DNA from: Lichenicola sp964236105
Lineage (GTDB): Bacteria > Pseudomonadota > Alphaproteobacteria > Acetobacterales > Acetobacteraceae
DNA length: 64,000 bases
Direction: 5' to 3'
Assembly: GCA_964236105.1 (NCBI GenBank)
Contig: CAXSBC010000004.1
Location: 124,001-188,000, forward strand
Each line of letters begins with the position of its first letter. The stretch's first letter is position 1. Below are positions 36,980 through 46,263 of the stretch, piece after piece. Made by a program: the position numbers and the translations under genes. The notes beneath the pieces are model-generated. The model saw nothing but the letters and a program-made list of their open reading frames with translations. It was not told the origin of the DNA and did not search any database.

Positions 36980-38596
36980 TCACCCGACCGAGCGTGCTGT
37001 CCAGTTTTCCTGTTGCAGGCAGGTCGCGAGATCGATGAGGTCCTGAGACAATGGACGGTCACGGTCCAGAAAGGCCACCTTGTCACGGATCCAGTGGCAA
37101 AGCTGCCGGCTGGTCAGGCAGAAGCCGGCGCCGTCGCCAGAGAAGCCCCCTTCCATCTCGAATGCCTGGGCGAGAGCCATCGCGTGGATCGCCAGCACGT
37201 GCCACGCGAGTTCCAGCGACTTCGCGGCTCTGCGCGCACCGATCGTGCCCATGGTCACGACGTCCTGGTTGTTGTTGTTCGTCGGTATCGACTGGATCGA
37301 GGCCGGCACGCTGTGCAGCCGCAGTTCCGCGACCAGGGCGGTCGCCGTCACCTGGGCTCCCATGAAGCCGCTGTTGCGGCCGATCGGGCCGGCCTGCAGG
37401 AAGGCCGGCAGACCGTTATTCATCAGCGGATCGCAGAGACGTGCCAGGCAGCGCTCGGCATGAAGTGCCAGCTTGATGATCGCCAGTTGCAGCGTATCCG
37501 CCGCGAAGGCGACGTGCTGACCGTAGAAGTTTCCGCCATGCAGGATCGCCTCGTCGTCGGCGAAGATGAGCGGATTATCGGTGGCGCTTTTCAGCTCGGT
37601 GACGACCAGGCGGTCATGGAAATCCAGCAGGTCGAGCACGGCGCCGAAGATCTGCGGCAGGCAGCGGGCGGTGTAGGGTGCCTGCGGCAGCATCCGGTCG
37701 ATGAGGACGCCATCCTGCGCCTCTTGCTCCACTTCCAGAAACGGCGGCGGCTGCACGGAGGCGCCGAGCCGACCGCTTCCCCGGGCCAGCTCCGACAGCA
37801 GTCGATGCGTCTCGCTCTGTCCCGGATGCGGGCGCGCCATGGCAAAGCGCGGGTCAAACGCCTCCGCAGGAGCACGAAGCAGTTCGGCATAGAGCAGGCC
37901 CAGGCGCAGGGCAAAGACGGTCGCGGATCTGGCGCTGACGCCATTGAGACAGGAGAGACCGGTCATGGCGGATGTGCCGTTGACCAGGGCTAGCCCCTCC
38001 TTGTGTCCAAGCGAGATCGGCGACAGACCAGCCGCTGCCAGGGCCGCACCCCCGGGCATCCGCGTGCCATCGACGATCGCCTCTCCTTCACCGATGAGCA
38101 CGAGCGCGATGTGCGCCAGCGGCGTGAGGTCGCCGCTCGCCCCGACGGTGCCCATCTCCGGCACGATCGGAACGACGTTGCGGTTGAGGCAGGCCAGCAA
38201 CAGGTCGAATGCGGCGTCCCCGATGCCGGAGAAGCCCCGTGCCAGGCTGCTGGCACGCGAGGCCATGACCGCCCGGGTCTGCGACACCGACAAGGGCTGC
38301 CCGACACCGCTCGCCAGGTGATAGATCAGGTTGCGCTGCAGCTCGGCAGCGTGATCGGGCAGGACATGATGACAGGCGAGCGGACCGTAGCCTGTCGTCA
38401 CGCCGTAGATCCGACGACGCTCGGACACCATGCGCGCCAGCCTGTCGCTCGCCGCGGTGATCCGTGCGCGGACAAGCGGCCCGGCGGCGACCGTCCTGCC
38501 ATGATGGGCAATGTCCCAGATCATGGTCAGGTCGAGGGTATCCGATCCCGGATCGATGGGAGCCGGGCGCAAGTTCATACTGGTATCGTCGGGCAT
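36980..38596 (-). CDS. Tyrosine ammonia-lyase (HAL/PAL family) for the PYP chromophore
   Basis: 538 residues from the ATG at 38596; the frame extends to 38842 but the added sequence is not conserved. MIO-forming Ala153-Ser154-Gly155 lie in GTVGASGDLTPLAHIALV. Tyr64 in IYGVTTGYGPL is the catalytic loop Tyr. The substrate-selectivity pair His93-Leu94 (NLIYHLASGVG) is the one that favours tyrosine; histidine lyases have Ser-His there and phenylalanine lyases Phe-Leu. The reaction would be L-tyrosine to p-coumarate plus ammonia. Histidine ammonia-lyase would be the default alternative, but no hut genes are near and PYP-B follows directly. It is the first gene of the locus, so a promoter is expected above 38596. 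Confidence 0.88.
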   Translation of the reverse strand: MPDDTSMNLRPAPIDPGSDTLDLTMIWDIAHHGRTVAAGPLVRARITAASDRLARMVSERRRIYGVTTGYGPLACHHVLPDHAAELQRNLIYHLASGVGQPLSVSQTRAVMASRASSLARGFSGIGDAAFDLLLACLNRNVVPIVPEMGTVGASGDLTPLAHIALVLIGEGEAIVDGTRMPGGAALAAAGLSPISLGHKEGLALVNGTSAMTGLSCLNGVSARSATVFALRLGLLYAELLRAPAEAFDPRFAMARPHPGQSETHRLLSELARGSGRLGASVQPPPFLEVEQEAQDGVLIDRMLPQAPYTARCLPQIFGAVLDLLDFHDRLVVTELKSATDNPLIFADDEAILHGGNFYGQHVAFAADTLQLAIIKLALHAERCLARLCDPLMNNGLPAFLQAGPIGRNSGFMGAQVTATALVAELRLHSVPASIQSIPTNNNNQDVVTMGTIGARRAAKSLELAWHVLAIHAMALAQAFEMEGGFSGDGAGFCLTSRQLCHWIRDKVAFLDRDRPLSQDLIDLATCLQQENWTARSVG

Positions 38597-38823
38597 GACC
38601 GGCTTCGTCTCCAAGTTGGATCTTTTTCGAGAAATGGAATGATGCAGGAGATTCCTGCATGCATCAGACCGTCCCTGTCTCGCATCGGCGATCCGTCGTT
38701 TCGGGCAGCGTAGCACGAATGATTCCGGGCTTGTGCCAGAACGGGATCGACCGGGTGTTCGACTCCAGATTTCGATGGCGCGTCCGAGCGTCTCCGCAGC
38801 GACGTGCGCGTCAGCCGCAGATC

Positions 38824-38955
38824 CCAAGCCTGATCCATTCACGCCTGCCGAGGGACGTCAGCACCGGGCACGACAGGAAGCATTTCAAGAGCTATCCGAC
38901 GGGCGTCTTCTACATCGACGTCACCAAGCTACAAGGCGCCGAAGGCACGTTGATA
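38824..38955 (+). pseudogene. Remnant of an IS481-like DDE transposase
   Basis: The plus strand reads IHSRLPRD ... KHFKSYPTGVFYIDVTKLQG, then AEGTL. This is the block just before and around the first catalytic Asp of IS481-type transposases (usually SRLP, then FKxYPIGYxHIDxxEVxxxEGxLYL). The rest of the transposase is missing. It is a scar of an element upstream of the PYP locus. Confidence 0.55.
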
Positions 38956-39939
38956 TCCTGGGTTGGTGCGTCGGTTCCGCCGTGACCGGTAATCCCACAG
39001 GCTCGAACAGACGCGACGCATCGCGACGGTCGACGTCCAGAACCGCGGCAATGCAAGAAGTAGAGCGCCAGCAGCTATGGATCGGGCAAAGAACGGCCTG
39101 ATGAAGATCGAGACGTTCCTGGCCGTCAGGGCGCCCCGAGCCTTGATCACTGACACCCATCGTCGACCGAGGGCCGCCGCACGAGCTGTCATGCTCTGCA
39201 GGTGCAGTCACCGGCTTACCTGGTCGCAGTGGCGCCGTGCATCATGCAGGTCATCGCAAACGATCCGGCCGCGCTTGCCCCCCACGCCGCTGGACGGTCG
39301 CCGCCTGAGGCGGGCCTGCGGCGGCGTGGCGGCCTGACCTTTGGCTGGAGAGGGCCGCATTGTCAGCTGGCGGGCACGGTGTGAAATCACGCGAGACCAT
39401 CAGATGCTTGCTCGAGTGCGACCATCGTGCCGGTGCCGACACCTCGACTTCACCAGGCGCCGCATCAGGCCGAAACATCACGTTTTTGTCGCGCGCGCAG
39501 GATCACGGCACTTCGAGCCGAAGAGCCGCGGCCCCGCAGGATGCCGGCCACGGGCCACAGGACACGACCCGTCCGGACGGGATGAGCAAGATGCGGCGTC
39601 CTGATCAATAAGAACGCGATCGCGACGGCGAAGGTGCCCACCCGGGGGCGATCATGACTGCGCCCCGGCCTTCAAGGCAGCTTCCTTCGGCTGATAGACC
39701 CGCCGCCGGACACCGTCATCCCACCTTTCGGTATTCGAAAGCGGCAGACGATACCCGCAGCCCGGCGATATCGGATCGTCATGTCAGGGATCGCGCCAGA
39801 CACGGTCACCCATGAGAGCATGATCGGCCGTCACGAGCATCAACTTGTCTTGTTCTCTGGAAGATAATCAGACGATGGCCGAGCGCATCTTAAACGCCCG
39901 GGTGACGTTGCAGTCACTTGCCAAGACCGAGAGTGTGAC
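38956..39939. other. Long region without a recognisable gene
   Basis: About 980 bases between the transposase scar and the ferritin-like gene. Short frames on both strands show no family resemblance. A plus frame near 39381 starts VKSRETIRCLLECD, which faintly recalls a HicA toxin start, but the rest does not follow. I see only gene debris and probably the promoter of the next gene in the AT-richer 39840-39930. Confidence 0.4.
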
Positions 39940-40437
39940 ATGAGTGACGCGAACAAGACGCTGACGATCTACCTGACGGGCCTCCGTAACCAGCATGCTG
40001 TCGAGACGCAGGCGATCGGCACCGTCAAGAACCAGCTGTCTCGAATGGAAGTCTATCCCGAGCTGCATGCGAAGATGCAAGGCGAGATGACGCGGTCGAC
40101 CGAACAGGCGGCTCGCCTGGACAGCCTGTTGGCCAAGCATGGTACCAGTGCCTCGATGACGAAAGAAGCGGTAACTGGCGCAGTTGCGACCGTGGCCGGT
40201 TTCGCTCATTCCCTGTCGCAGGACGAGGTGTTGAAGAACGTTCTCGCCGCCGTCGGCTTCAAGGCCTACGAAATCGGTTCCTACAAGGTACTGATCACCC
40301 TGGCTGGAGCGGCCGGCGCACCTGATGACATCACGGTGCTGGAGCAGTCGATGAAGGAGGAGCAGGAGATGGGAGATTGGCTCGGCAGCCATATTCCAAG
40401 CTTCGTCGGTGCCTTCCTGAAGCAGCAGCAAGCCTAG
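39940..40437 (+). CDS. YciE/DUF892-type ferritin-like protein
   Basis: 165 residues, all helical. It matches the ferritin-like DUF892 (YciE/YciF) family: TIYLTGLRNQHAVETQAIGT, HAKMQGEMTRSTEQAARLDS, GFAHSLSQDEVLKNVLAAVG, FKAYEIGSYKVLITLAGAAG and SMKEEQEMGDWLGSHI. Family members are general-stress proteins with a possible di-iron site; Glu and His residues sit in the expected helices. Function here is unknown. A hairpin terminator follows 50 bases after the stop, so it is probably a single-gene unit. Confidence 0.85.
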   Translation: MSDANKTLTIYLTGLRNQHAVETQAIGTVKNQLSRMEVYPELHAKMQGEMTRSTEQAARLDSLLAKHGTSASMTKEAVTGAVATVAGFAHSLSQDEVLKNVLAAVGFKAYEIGSYKVLITLAGAAGAPDDITVLEQSMKEEQEMGDWLGSHIPSFVGAFLKQQQA

Positions 40438-40487
40438 CGGCAGAACATCGAGGCATTTGCAGCGTCGGCTGAGTGTCTGACAGATCT

Positions 40488-40513
40488 GAGCGGGGTGTTG
40501 GTTATCCCCGCTC
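40488..40513 (+). terminator. Terminator hairpin after the ferritin-like gene
   Basis: GAGCGGGG and CCCCGCTC form a perfect 8-bp stem around a 10-base loop. It lies 50 bases after the stop codon. Confidence 0.65.
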
Positions 40514-41224
40514 GGTTGCGCTCAGGGACTGGCAGTATCGTCGCTGTTGTGAGTGCTTGATCTGGCGCGTGTCGTCAGGCGCACCATTGGTGTGGACCTA
40601 TGGTGCAGGCAGCCTGACACGCGTCTGAAATGCCCTCCCACCCAGCATGGACGCGCGAGCCGACGCCCATCCGCCTTCTTGCGCCTGTCGACAGGGCGTA
40701 GTCAGCAACCGGACATGTGTCATCATCGGACGCACCCTGAAGTCCGCATCCAAAGACCTACCGCTTCGATGCTGACCCAGCGATCAAGCTGGCGACCTCG
40801 ACATCGGATACTGATCTCAAATGGGGATCACGCCGTGCATCCCGAGTCTCGACGGTATTGCACAACAGACCACCGATGCTGCCGGGCATGTTGGCAACTC
40901 GTCATTGCCTACCGAGGTCTGGTTGAAGGCAAAGCCGGTCCGGGGCCCCGACATTGTCTCGGGCTGCTGCAGCACAAGCTCATACAGTGCCGAAACCGCT
41001 TCGCTGGCTCCTGTCTCCAACCCTGGGACATCACTTTGCCAGCCTGCAGGCCGCTCATCGTGCCTGACAGTCTGTTGGCCGTACATCCTGCGCGGCATAA
41101 GCCCGGTCTGAACGCACACCAAGCCGCTTCATGACGTCATCTCGCATCGGGCGATCATGATCTGGCGACGATCAGGCTGTGACACGCCTGACCAAAGAGC
41201 CGATATCTCGGCCGAGGACTCATC
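40514..41224. other. Region without a recognisable gene
   Basis: About 710 bases. A 193-codon plus frame (40553-41134) and a 101-codon minus frame (40817-41122) are open, but both are rich in Arg, Cys and His in a way typical of non-coding frames, and no family fits. Confidence 0.4.
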
Positions 41225-41677
41225 ATGATCGATCTCCGTGACCCGACCTTGGCCGCCGACGCGGTCATCCGCGGACTGGCGCTGCAGCCTCATCCCGAGG
41301 GAGGCCATTATCGTGAAACCTGGCGAGACGAGCCGGACGACGGCAGCCGAGGCGCGGGAACGGCGATCCACTTCCTGTTATGCGGCGACGAGCTCAGCGA
41401 TTGGCATCGTGTCGATGCCGCAGAGCTGTGGATCTGGCAGGCCGGCGCGCATCTGGTGTTGACGACGTCGCCGGACGGTCACGATGCTGATGCACGCCAG
41501 CTCGGTCCAGATCTCGGCCTGCGCCAGCGGCCGCATCTGTTGGTCCCGCGTGGCCACTGGCAGACCGCCGTCTCGATGGGGTCCTGGACCCTGGTATCCT
41601 GCGTGGTGGCGCCCGCCTTTCGCTTTGACGGATTCGAGATGGCACCGACTGACTGGCGTCCGGTGCCGAAACGCTAG
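41225..41677 (+). CDS. DUF985 cupin-domain protein
   Basis: 150 residues with the full DUF985 (cupin_5) pattern: LALQPHPEGGHYRETWRDE, TAIHFLLCGDELSDWHRVDA, AELWIWQAGAHLVLT, HLLVPRGHWQTAVSMGSW and TLVSCVVAPAFRFDGFEMAP. It is a small single-domain beta-barrel protein; the family's biochemical role is not firmly known. No neighbour is clearly linked. The start is 14 codons ahead of the first conserved block, as usual. Confidence 0.88.
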   Translation: MIDLRDPTLAADAVIRGLALQPHPEGGHYRETWRDEPDDGSRGAGTAIHFLLCGDELSDWHRVDAAELWIWQAGAHLVLTTSPDGHDADARQLGPDLGLRQRPHLLVPRGHWQTAVSMGSWTLVSCVVAPAFRFDGFEMAPTDWRPVPKR

Positions 41678-42115
41678 CAGCCTCCTCCTGCCCAACGGCA
41701 TCCTGCGTGTGCCGCGTCTGCAGGGCCGGGAGGGCAGCGTGCCATGTCGCCAGAGCGATCGCGACGTTCCATGATTTGTTGGACGCCGGGTCTTCACGAG
41801 CCTGCTGTGCAGAGGCTTGCCGACAGCTTCATCGTTAAATAACTTGTCAGGATCGAAACCGCGTGTAGCATCTCGCAACAGAACAACAGGTCCCGGATTT
41901 CCCGCCCGGACACCTGGATGTTCTTGCCAGACCTCGCCGCGATCGTTTCCATGGATCGCGTCGTCCGATCCGATCGCCGTCGTCTTGCTGATATCATCGC
42001 TCAGCCATTTGATGCTGTCGCTGCGATCGACCTCGCCAGCGCTGGAGCACCCGGAATTCAGGCTTCGGCGTCATCTTCGATTGTCACAGCCTCGATCAAC
42101 ATCTGGAGGAACGCC
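41678..42115. other. Intergenic region, nothing recognised
   Basis: About 440 bases. The frame of the next gene is open up to 41918, but that extension has no signal peptide and is not family-like. An AT-richer stretch at 41820-41850 may carry a promoter. Confidence 0.4.
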
Positions 42116-43345
42116 ATGCAATCCATACGACTTACCGTGACCATCGCCGCCGCCGCATCATGCCTGGTGCTTGGATCGACCGCCGATCTGGCGCTCGCAG
42201 CACCCGCACTGACGACGCTGGTCTCATTCGACGGCAGCAATGGCAGCAACCCGGCTACCGCGCTCGGCATCGACAAGCAGGGTAATCTCTACGGGACGAC
42301 GCGGTTCGGGGGCCCGAACGCCGACAACACCGGAACCGGCTACGGCACCGTCTTCGAGCTGTCCAAGCAGAATTACGGCGCGCTGGTCACGCTGTTCGCC
42401 TTCTCGGGGGCCAACGGCGCAAATCCCTCTTCCGCTCTTGTTCTCGATCCGCCGAGCAGGGTGTTCGGCACGACGTCGGGCGGAGGCTCCAGCAATGCCG
42501 GAACCGTGTTCGAGCTGTCCAGAGCCGGCGGAGGGACATTCACCAGCCTGGCCAGCTTCGGCGGCGCTGTCGGCACGGAGCCGAGCTCGCTGACGGCGCT
42601 GCCGTCCAGTGCCACCGGGGCCGCATTCGCGCTCTACGGCACGACCATCCAGGGCGGTGCCGGCGGCAACGGCACGGTCTTCAAGCTGTCCGGCGCGGCT
42701 CTCACCACGTTGGCCGCTACCACGTCGTTTGCCGGCAACTTCGCCGAGCACCCGGGCGCCACGCTCGTCGCCGGCCCGGACGGGGTGCTGTATGGCACCG
42801 ACGCGACCGGGGGCCAGTATGGCCAGGGCATCGTGTTCTCGCTGTCCGGCCCGACCTATGCCGCGCTGACCGTGCTGGCCACCTTCAACGGCAGCAACGG
42901 CGCTTTCCCGCAGGGCGGCCTGACCGTGGACCGCCAGGGCAACCTCTACGGCACCACCAGCACCGGCGGCTCCAGCGGCGACGGAACCGTGTTCGAGCTG
43001 AGCGGATCACAGCACAACCAGCTCACGACGCTGGTCGCCTTCGCCAGCAATGATCCTCGCGGGTCGGAGCCGCTCGGGTCGCTGCTGCTCGACCACGCCG
43101 GCAAGCTCTACGGCACGACCTCGGCCGGCGGCCCGAACCGCTCCGGCACCGTGTTCCGGATCTCCGCCAGCCACGTGACCTACACCGTCCTGCACAGCTT
43201 CAACGGCTCCGACGGGGCGGACCCGGTCGCCGGGCTGGTGAACGATGCCGCGGGCAGCCTGTTCGGAACCACCGCCGCCGGCGGCGCGCACGGCCTGGGC
43301 ACGGTGTTCCTGGTCAGCGACGCCGGCTTCAAAACCGTTCGCTGA
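42116..43345 (+). CDS. Secreted GloVer-repeat beta-propeller-like protein
   Basis: 409 residues from the ATG at 42116 (GGAGG six bases ahead). The signal peptide ends near ADLALAAPA. The rest is about eight copies of a ~45-residue repeat with the pattern L-Y/F-G-T-T-x-x-G-G ... G-T-V-F-x-L-S, for example GNLYGTTSTGGSSGDGTVFE and KLYGTTSAGGPNRSGTVFRI. This is the GloVer repeat (TIGR03803), predicted to form a propeller on the outside of the cell. The function is unknown. A long hairpin follows the stop. An S53 protease gene lies downstream on the same strand. Confidence 0.88.
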   Translation: MQSIRLTVTIAAAASCLVLGSTADLALAAPALTTLVSFDGSNGSNPATALGIDKQGNLYGTTRFGGPNADNTGTGYGTVFELSKQNYGALVTLFAFSGANGANPSSALVLDPPSRVFGTTSGGGSSNAGTVFELSRAGGGTFTSLASFGGAVGTEPSSLTALPSSATGAAFALYGTTIQGGAGGNGTVFKLSGAALTTLAATTSFAGNFAEHPGATLVAGPDGVLYGTDATGGQYGQGIVFSLSGPTYAALTVLATFNGSNGAFPQGGLTVDRQGNLYGTTSTGGSSGDGTVFELSGSQHNQLTTLVAFASNDPRGSEPLGSLLLDHAGKLYGTTSAGGPNRSGTVFRISASHVTYTVLHSFNGSDGADPVAGLVNDAAGSLFGTTAAGGAHGLGTVFLVSDAGFKTVR

Positions 43346-43355
43346 GCTCCCGTCA

Positions 43356-43399
43356 CCGGCACCGCGGCACAGACCGGCCGGTCCGTCTCGCGGTGCCGG
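43356..43399 (+). terminator. Terminator-like hairpin after the GloVer-repeat gene
   Basis: CCGGCACCGCG (43356-43366) and CGCGGTGCCGG (43389-43399) pair perfectly over 11 bp. The loop itself contains the palindrome GACCGGCCGGTC. It starts 10 bases after the stop codon. Confidence 0.65.
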
Positions 43400-43969
43400 G
43401 CCTGTCTGCGGACTCCGCCTGCGACGAGATGGGACTCCTGCCGCCAGCGGATGTCATGTGCTGTCATGGCTGGTTCTGCTGCCGGCCGTGATCGGCGCCG
43501 TCCGTCGAATGGAGGGGGCCGACGCGCTCCAACCCTGCAACCGCCGGCTCGCTGCTGGCCTGCGCGGGGACCGATCGTCCGTGAACAGGACTCAGGGCGC
43601 AGCTACGGTCCCCACATGCTCCGGCCGGCTGTGCGGACGGATGCAGGTGCTTCACCTGGTTCCTTGTCGATTGGAGAGCCGCAAACATCGGTCGCGTTCG
43701 AGCAAGCCACGCCATGTTCGGCCGTCAGGCGGCGATCAGCCCCTGCTGTCGCGAGTCCGGATCGGTCGTTTCGGGTCCGCTGGAACGTTGCGGAACGGTC
43801 AGGCTCCGTATAGCTTCGCAAAAAAGAAGTGGCTTTCTGAAACATGGAGCTCGTCTCAGGAAGTCGCCGCCGGATGCGGGACGTCTCCTGTCGGCGCCTC
43901 CAGGCAGCCAAGCCGCCGTGCGATGCCAGCCTCGGCCCGATCCAGCAACCGACGAACCGGAGACTCCAC
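43400..43969. other. Intergenic region upstream of the S53 protease
   Basis: About 570 bases. No gene is recognised on either strand. The stretch 43805-43840 is AT-richer (TTCGCAAAAAAGAAG) and may be part of a promoter for the protease. Confidence 0.4.
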
Positions 43970-46162
43970 TTGGCAGGAACGATCAGGAAACATTGGAAAC
44001 GGGCATGCGTGGGAGCGACGCTCCTGGCCTGCACCATCCCGCCGGGGCTGGCCGCCGCCGCGACGACCGTGGCCGGCAACGTCGCCAACTGGGTGCCGTC
44101 CGCCACCGAGATGGGTACCGCCGCTACCGCACAGAACGTGTCCATCGTCGTGCACATGGCGCTGAAGAACCCCGATGCGCTCAAGAGCCTGGTCGCCGCC
44201 GTGTCCACGCCGGGGAGCGCCCAGTACGGTCAATATCTGAGCCCCGAGGCCTTCAAGGCGCGCTTCGCCCCGAACGCAGCCGATGTCGCCGCCGTGGCCG
44301 CGATGCTCAACGAGGCCGGGATGTCCCGGATCACCGTCGGGCCGCTGGGGTCCTACGTGTCGGCCACGGCCACCGTCGGCCAGCTGAGCCGCACCTTCGG
44401 GGTCAGCCAGAAGCTGTACCGGTTCGGCGCCGCGACGCTGCGCGCCAACAAGGAGGCGCCGAGGCTCCCCGCAGCACTGGCGGGCAAGGTTCTGTATATC
44501 GAGGGTCTCGACGACACGACCCTGCTCAAGCAGCCGCAGCACCGGTCGGTCACCGCCGGCACCCTGATGGCGCCGGCCCGGGCGGCGATGGCGACGGGGG
44601 CCGCGGCGAGCCCGGCGGTGCTGCCGCCGCCGGTCGCGGCCAACACCCCGTCACCCTATTGCAGCACCTATTTCGGCGATGCCAACGCCACCCTGAGCAC
44701 GCAGCCCGGTCCCTACAAGAAGACGCTGCCCTGGCTCGCCTGCGGCTACAACCCGCAGCAGATCCAGGCCGCCTACGGGCTCAACCCGTTCAATATCGGC
44801 CTCGACGGCCGCGGCATCACGGTCGCCATCCTCGACGCCTACGCCTCGCCGACGCTGCAGAGCGACGGCAACCACTACGCGTCCAACCATGGCCTGCCGC
44901 AGCTGACGTCGAGCAACTTCTCGGAAATCATCCCTGCCGGCATCTACGACGTCAGCGCAAGCGAGGCATGCGGCCCGTATGGCTGGTGGACCGAGGAGTC
45001 GCTGGACGTCGCGGCCGTGCACGGCTCGGCGCCCGGCGCCAACATCGTCTATGTCGGCTCGCGCGACTGCGGCACCTCGCTCACCACGGCACTGCTCGAC
45101 ACGATCTACGACCACCGCGCCGACATCATCACCAACAGCTACGGCAACAACGGCGAGGCGGTCTCGGCGGCCGACGTCGCCACCGAGGATCAGGCCTTCA
45201 TGGCCGCGGCAGCGCAGGGCATCACCGTCCTGTTCAGCTCCGGCGACGATGGCGACCTGTCGCAGATCAACGGCGTCGCGACCGGCTCCTGGGAAGCGAC
45301 CAGCGCCTACGTGACCGGCGTCGGCGGCACCTCGCTGCTGCTCACCAACGCCCGGGGCGCCAAGACCGAGCATGGCTGGGGCACCTATCGCGCCTTCCTC
45401 GCCAACGCCACCGTCAACAGCAAGACCTCCATCACCACGACCGGCCTGACCACCACCAGCGTCGACGGCACCACCTACAACGACTTCAGCTACTATGCCG
45501 GCAGCGGCGGCGGCATCAGCCTGCTCGAGGCGCAGCCGGACTATCAGGCCTCGGTGGTCTCGACAGCGCTTGCGACCACGCTCAACCTGGGCTCGGGCGA
45601 GAGCGTGCCGCTGACGCCGCACCGGGTGAGCCCGGACATCTCCGCCGACGCGGACCCCTATACGGGCTACCTGTATGGCGAGAGCTACACGATCGCCAAT
45701 GACGGCCATAGCGATATCGGCTGCACCAAGGAGAGTGCTACCACCGAGTATTGCGAGATCGCCGAGGGCGGCACCAGCCTCGCCTCGCCGCTGACCGCGG
45801 GCGTGATCGCGACCGTCAACCAGGTGCACGGGCTGCTGGGCAAGCCGATGGTCGGCTTCGCCAATCCCTGGCTCTACAGCCACGCGATCGGCAAGACGAT
45901 CAACAGTGCCGGCATCAACCAGGTCAAGCCGCCCGCCAATCCGCTGGCAGTGCTGCGCGGCTACGTGACCAACCCCAACGAGGTCCGGGTCGTCACCATC
46001 AACTCGGTGACGGCGCTGGCGGAGACCACGCCGTTCCCGCTGCAGGTCTGCTCGACGGCGATCTGCGAAGGCATCAACGACGTGTTCAACTACGTGACGC
46101 CCGGCTACAACGACGTGACCGGCCTTGGCGTCCCGTTCGTACCGCTGCTCGCGGTCCAGTAA
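43970..46162 (+). CDS. Secreted S53 (sedolisin/pseudomonalisin-type) serine-carboxyl protease
   Basis: 730 residues from a TTG at 43970, chosen because GGAG lies 7 bases ahead and the signal peptide starts there (RKHWKRACVGATLLACTIPP); an ATG at 43844 is in frame but adds unrelated sequence. Residues about 45-200 are the activation propeptide (LKNPDALKSLVAAVSTPGSA, then QYGQYLSPEAFKARFAP). The catalytic domain has Glu and Asp in TEESLDVAAVHG (about 341), the oxyanion Asp in FSSGDDGDLSQ (about 424) and the nucleophile Ser in EGGTSLASPLTAGVIA (about 600). The Ca-binding C terminus ends NDVTGLGVPFVPL. Such enzymes mature themselves and work at acid pH, which fits an acid-tolerant bacterium (inference). 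Confidence 0.9.
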   Translation: MAGTIRKHWKRACVGATLLACTIPPGLAAAATTVAGNVANWVPSATEMGTAATAQNVSIVVHMALKNPDALKSLVAAVSTPGSAQYGQYLSPEAFKARFAPNAADVAAVAAMLNEAGMSRITVGPLGSYVSATATVGQLSRTFGVSQKLYRFGAATLRANKEAPRLPAALAGKVLYIEGLDDTTLLKQPQHRSVTAGTLMAPARAAMATGAAASPAVLPPPVAANTPSPYCSTYFGDANATLSTQPGPYKKTLPWLACGYNPQQIQAAYGLNPFNIGLDGRGITVAILDAYASPTLQSDGNHYASNHGLPQLTSSNFSEIIPAGIYDVSASEACGPYGWWTEESLDVAAVHGSAPGANIVYVGSRDCGTSLTTALLDTIYDHRADIITNSYGNNGEAVSAADVATEDQAFMAAAAQGITVLFSSGDDGDLSQINGVATGSWEATSAYVTGVGGTSLLLTNARGAKTEHGWGTYRAFLANATVNSKTSITTTGLTTTSVDGTTYNDFSYYAGSGGGISLLEAQPDYQASVVSTALATTLNLGSGESVPLTPHRVSPDISADADPYTGYLYGESYTIANDGHSDIGCTKESATTEYCEIAEGGTSLASPLTAGVIATVNQVHGLLGKPMVGFANPWLYSHAIGKTINSAGINQVKPPANPLAVLRGYVTNPNEVRVVTINSVTALAETTPFPLQVCSTAICEGINDVFNYVTPGYNDVTGLGVPFVPLLAVQ

Positions 46163-46176
46163 AGACCCAGGCAAAA

Positions 46177-46197
46177 CCGGGAGCGTCACGCTCCCGG
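46177..46197 (+). terminator. Terminator hairpin after the S53 protease
   Basis: CCGGGAGCG-TCA-CGCTCCCGG is a perfect 9-bp stem with a 3-base loop, 14 bases after the stop and preceded by AAAA. Confidence 0.75.
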
Positions 46198-46208
46198 TCC
46201 GTATGCAA

Positions 46209-46256
46209 CAGCAACGCCCTGCTGCCTGCCCCGGAGCGGGTAGGAGGGTGTTGCTG
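46209..46256 (-). terminator. Long imperfect hairpin at the end of the aldo/keto reductase gene
   Basis: CAGCAACGCCCT (46209-46220) pairs with AGGGTGTTGCTG (46245-46256) at 11 of 12 positions, with further pairing inside (CCTGCCC with GGGTAGG). It sits 7 bases past the reductase stop on the minus strand, so it probably ends that transcript. Confidence 0.5.
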
Positions 46257-46263
46257 CCTGCGG

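Noticed and set aside
39381..39611. Possible hicA toxin remnant (VKSRETIRCLLECD)
   Set aside because: Only the first dozen residues fit; the Gly-Ser-His core and a hicB partner are missing.
40553..41134. 193-codon plus-strand frame
   Set aside because: Composition rich in Arg, His and Cys, no family, no convincing ribosome binding site.
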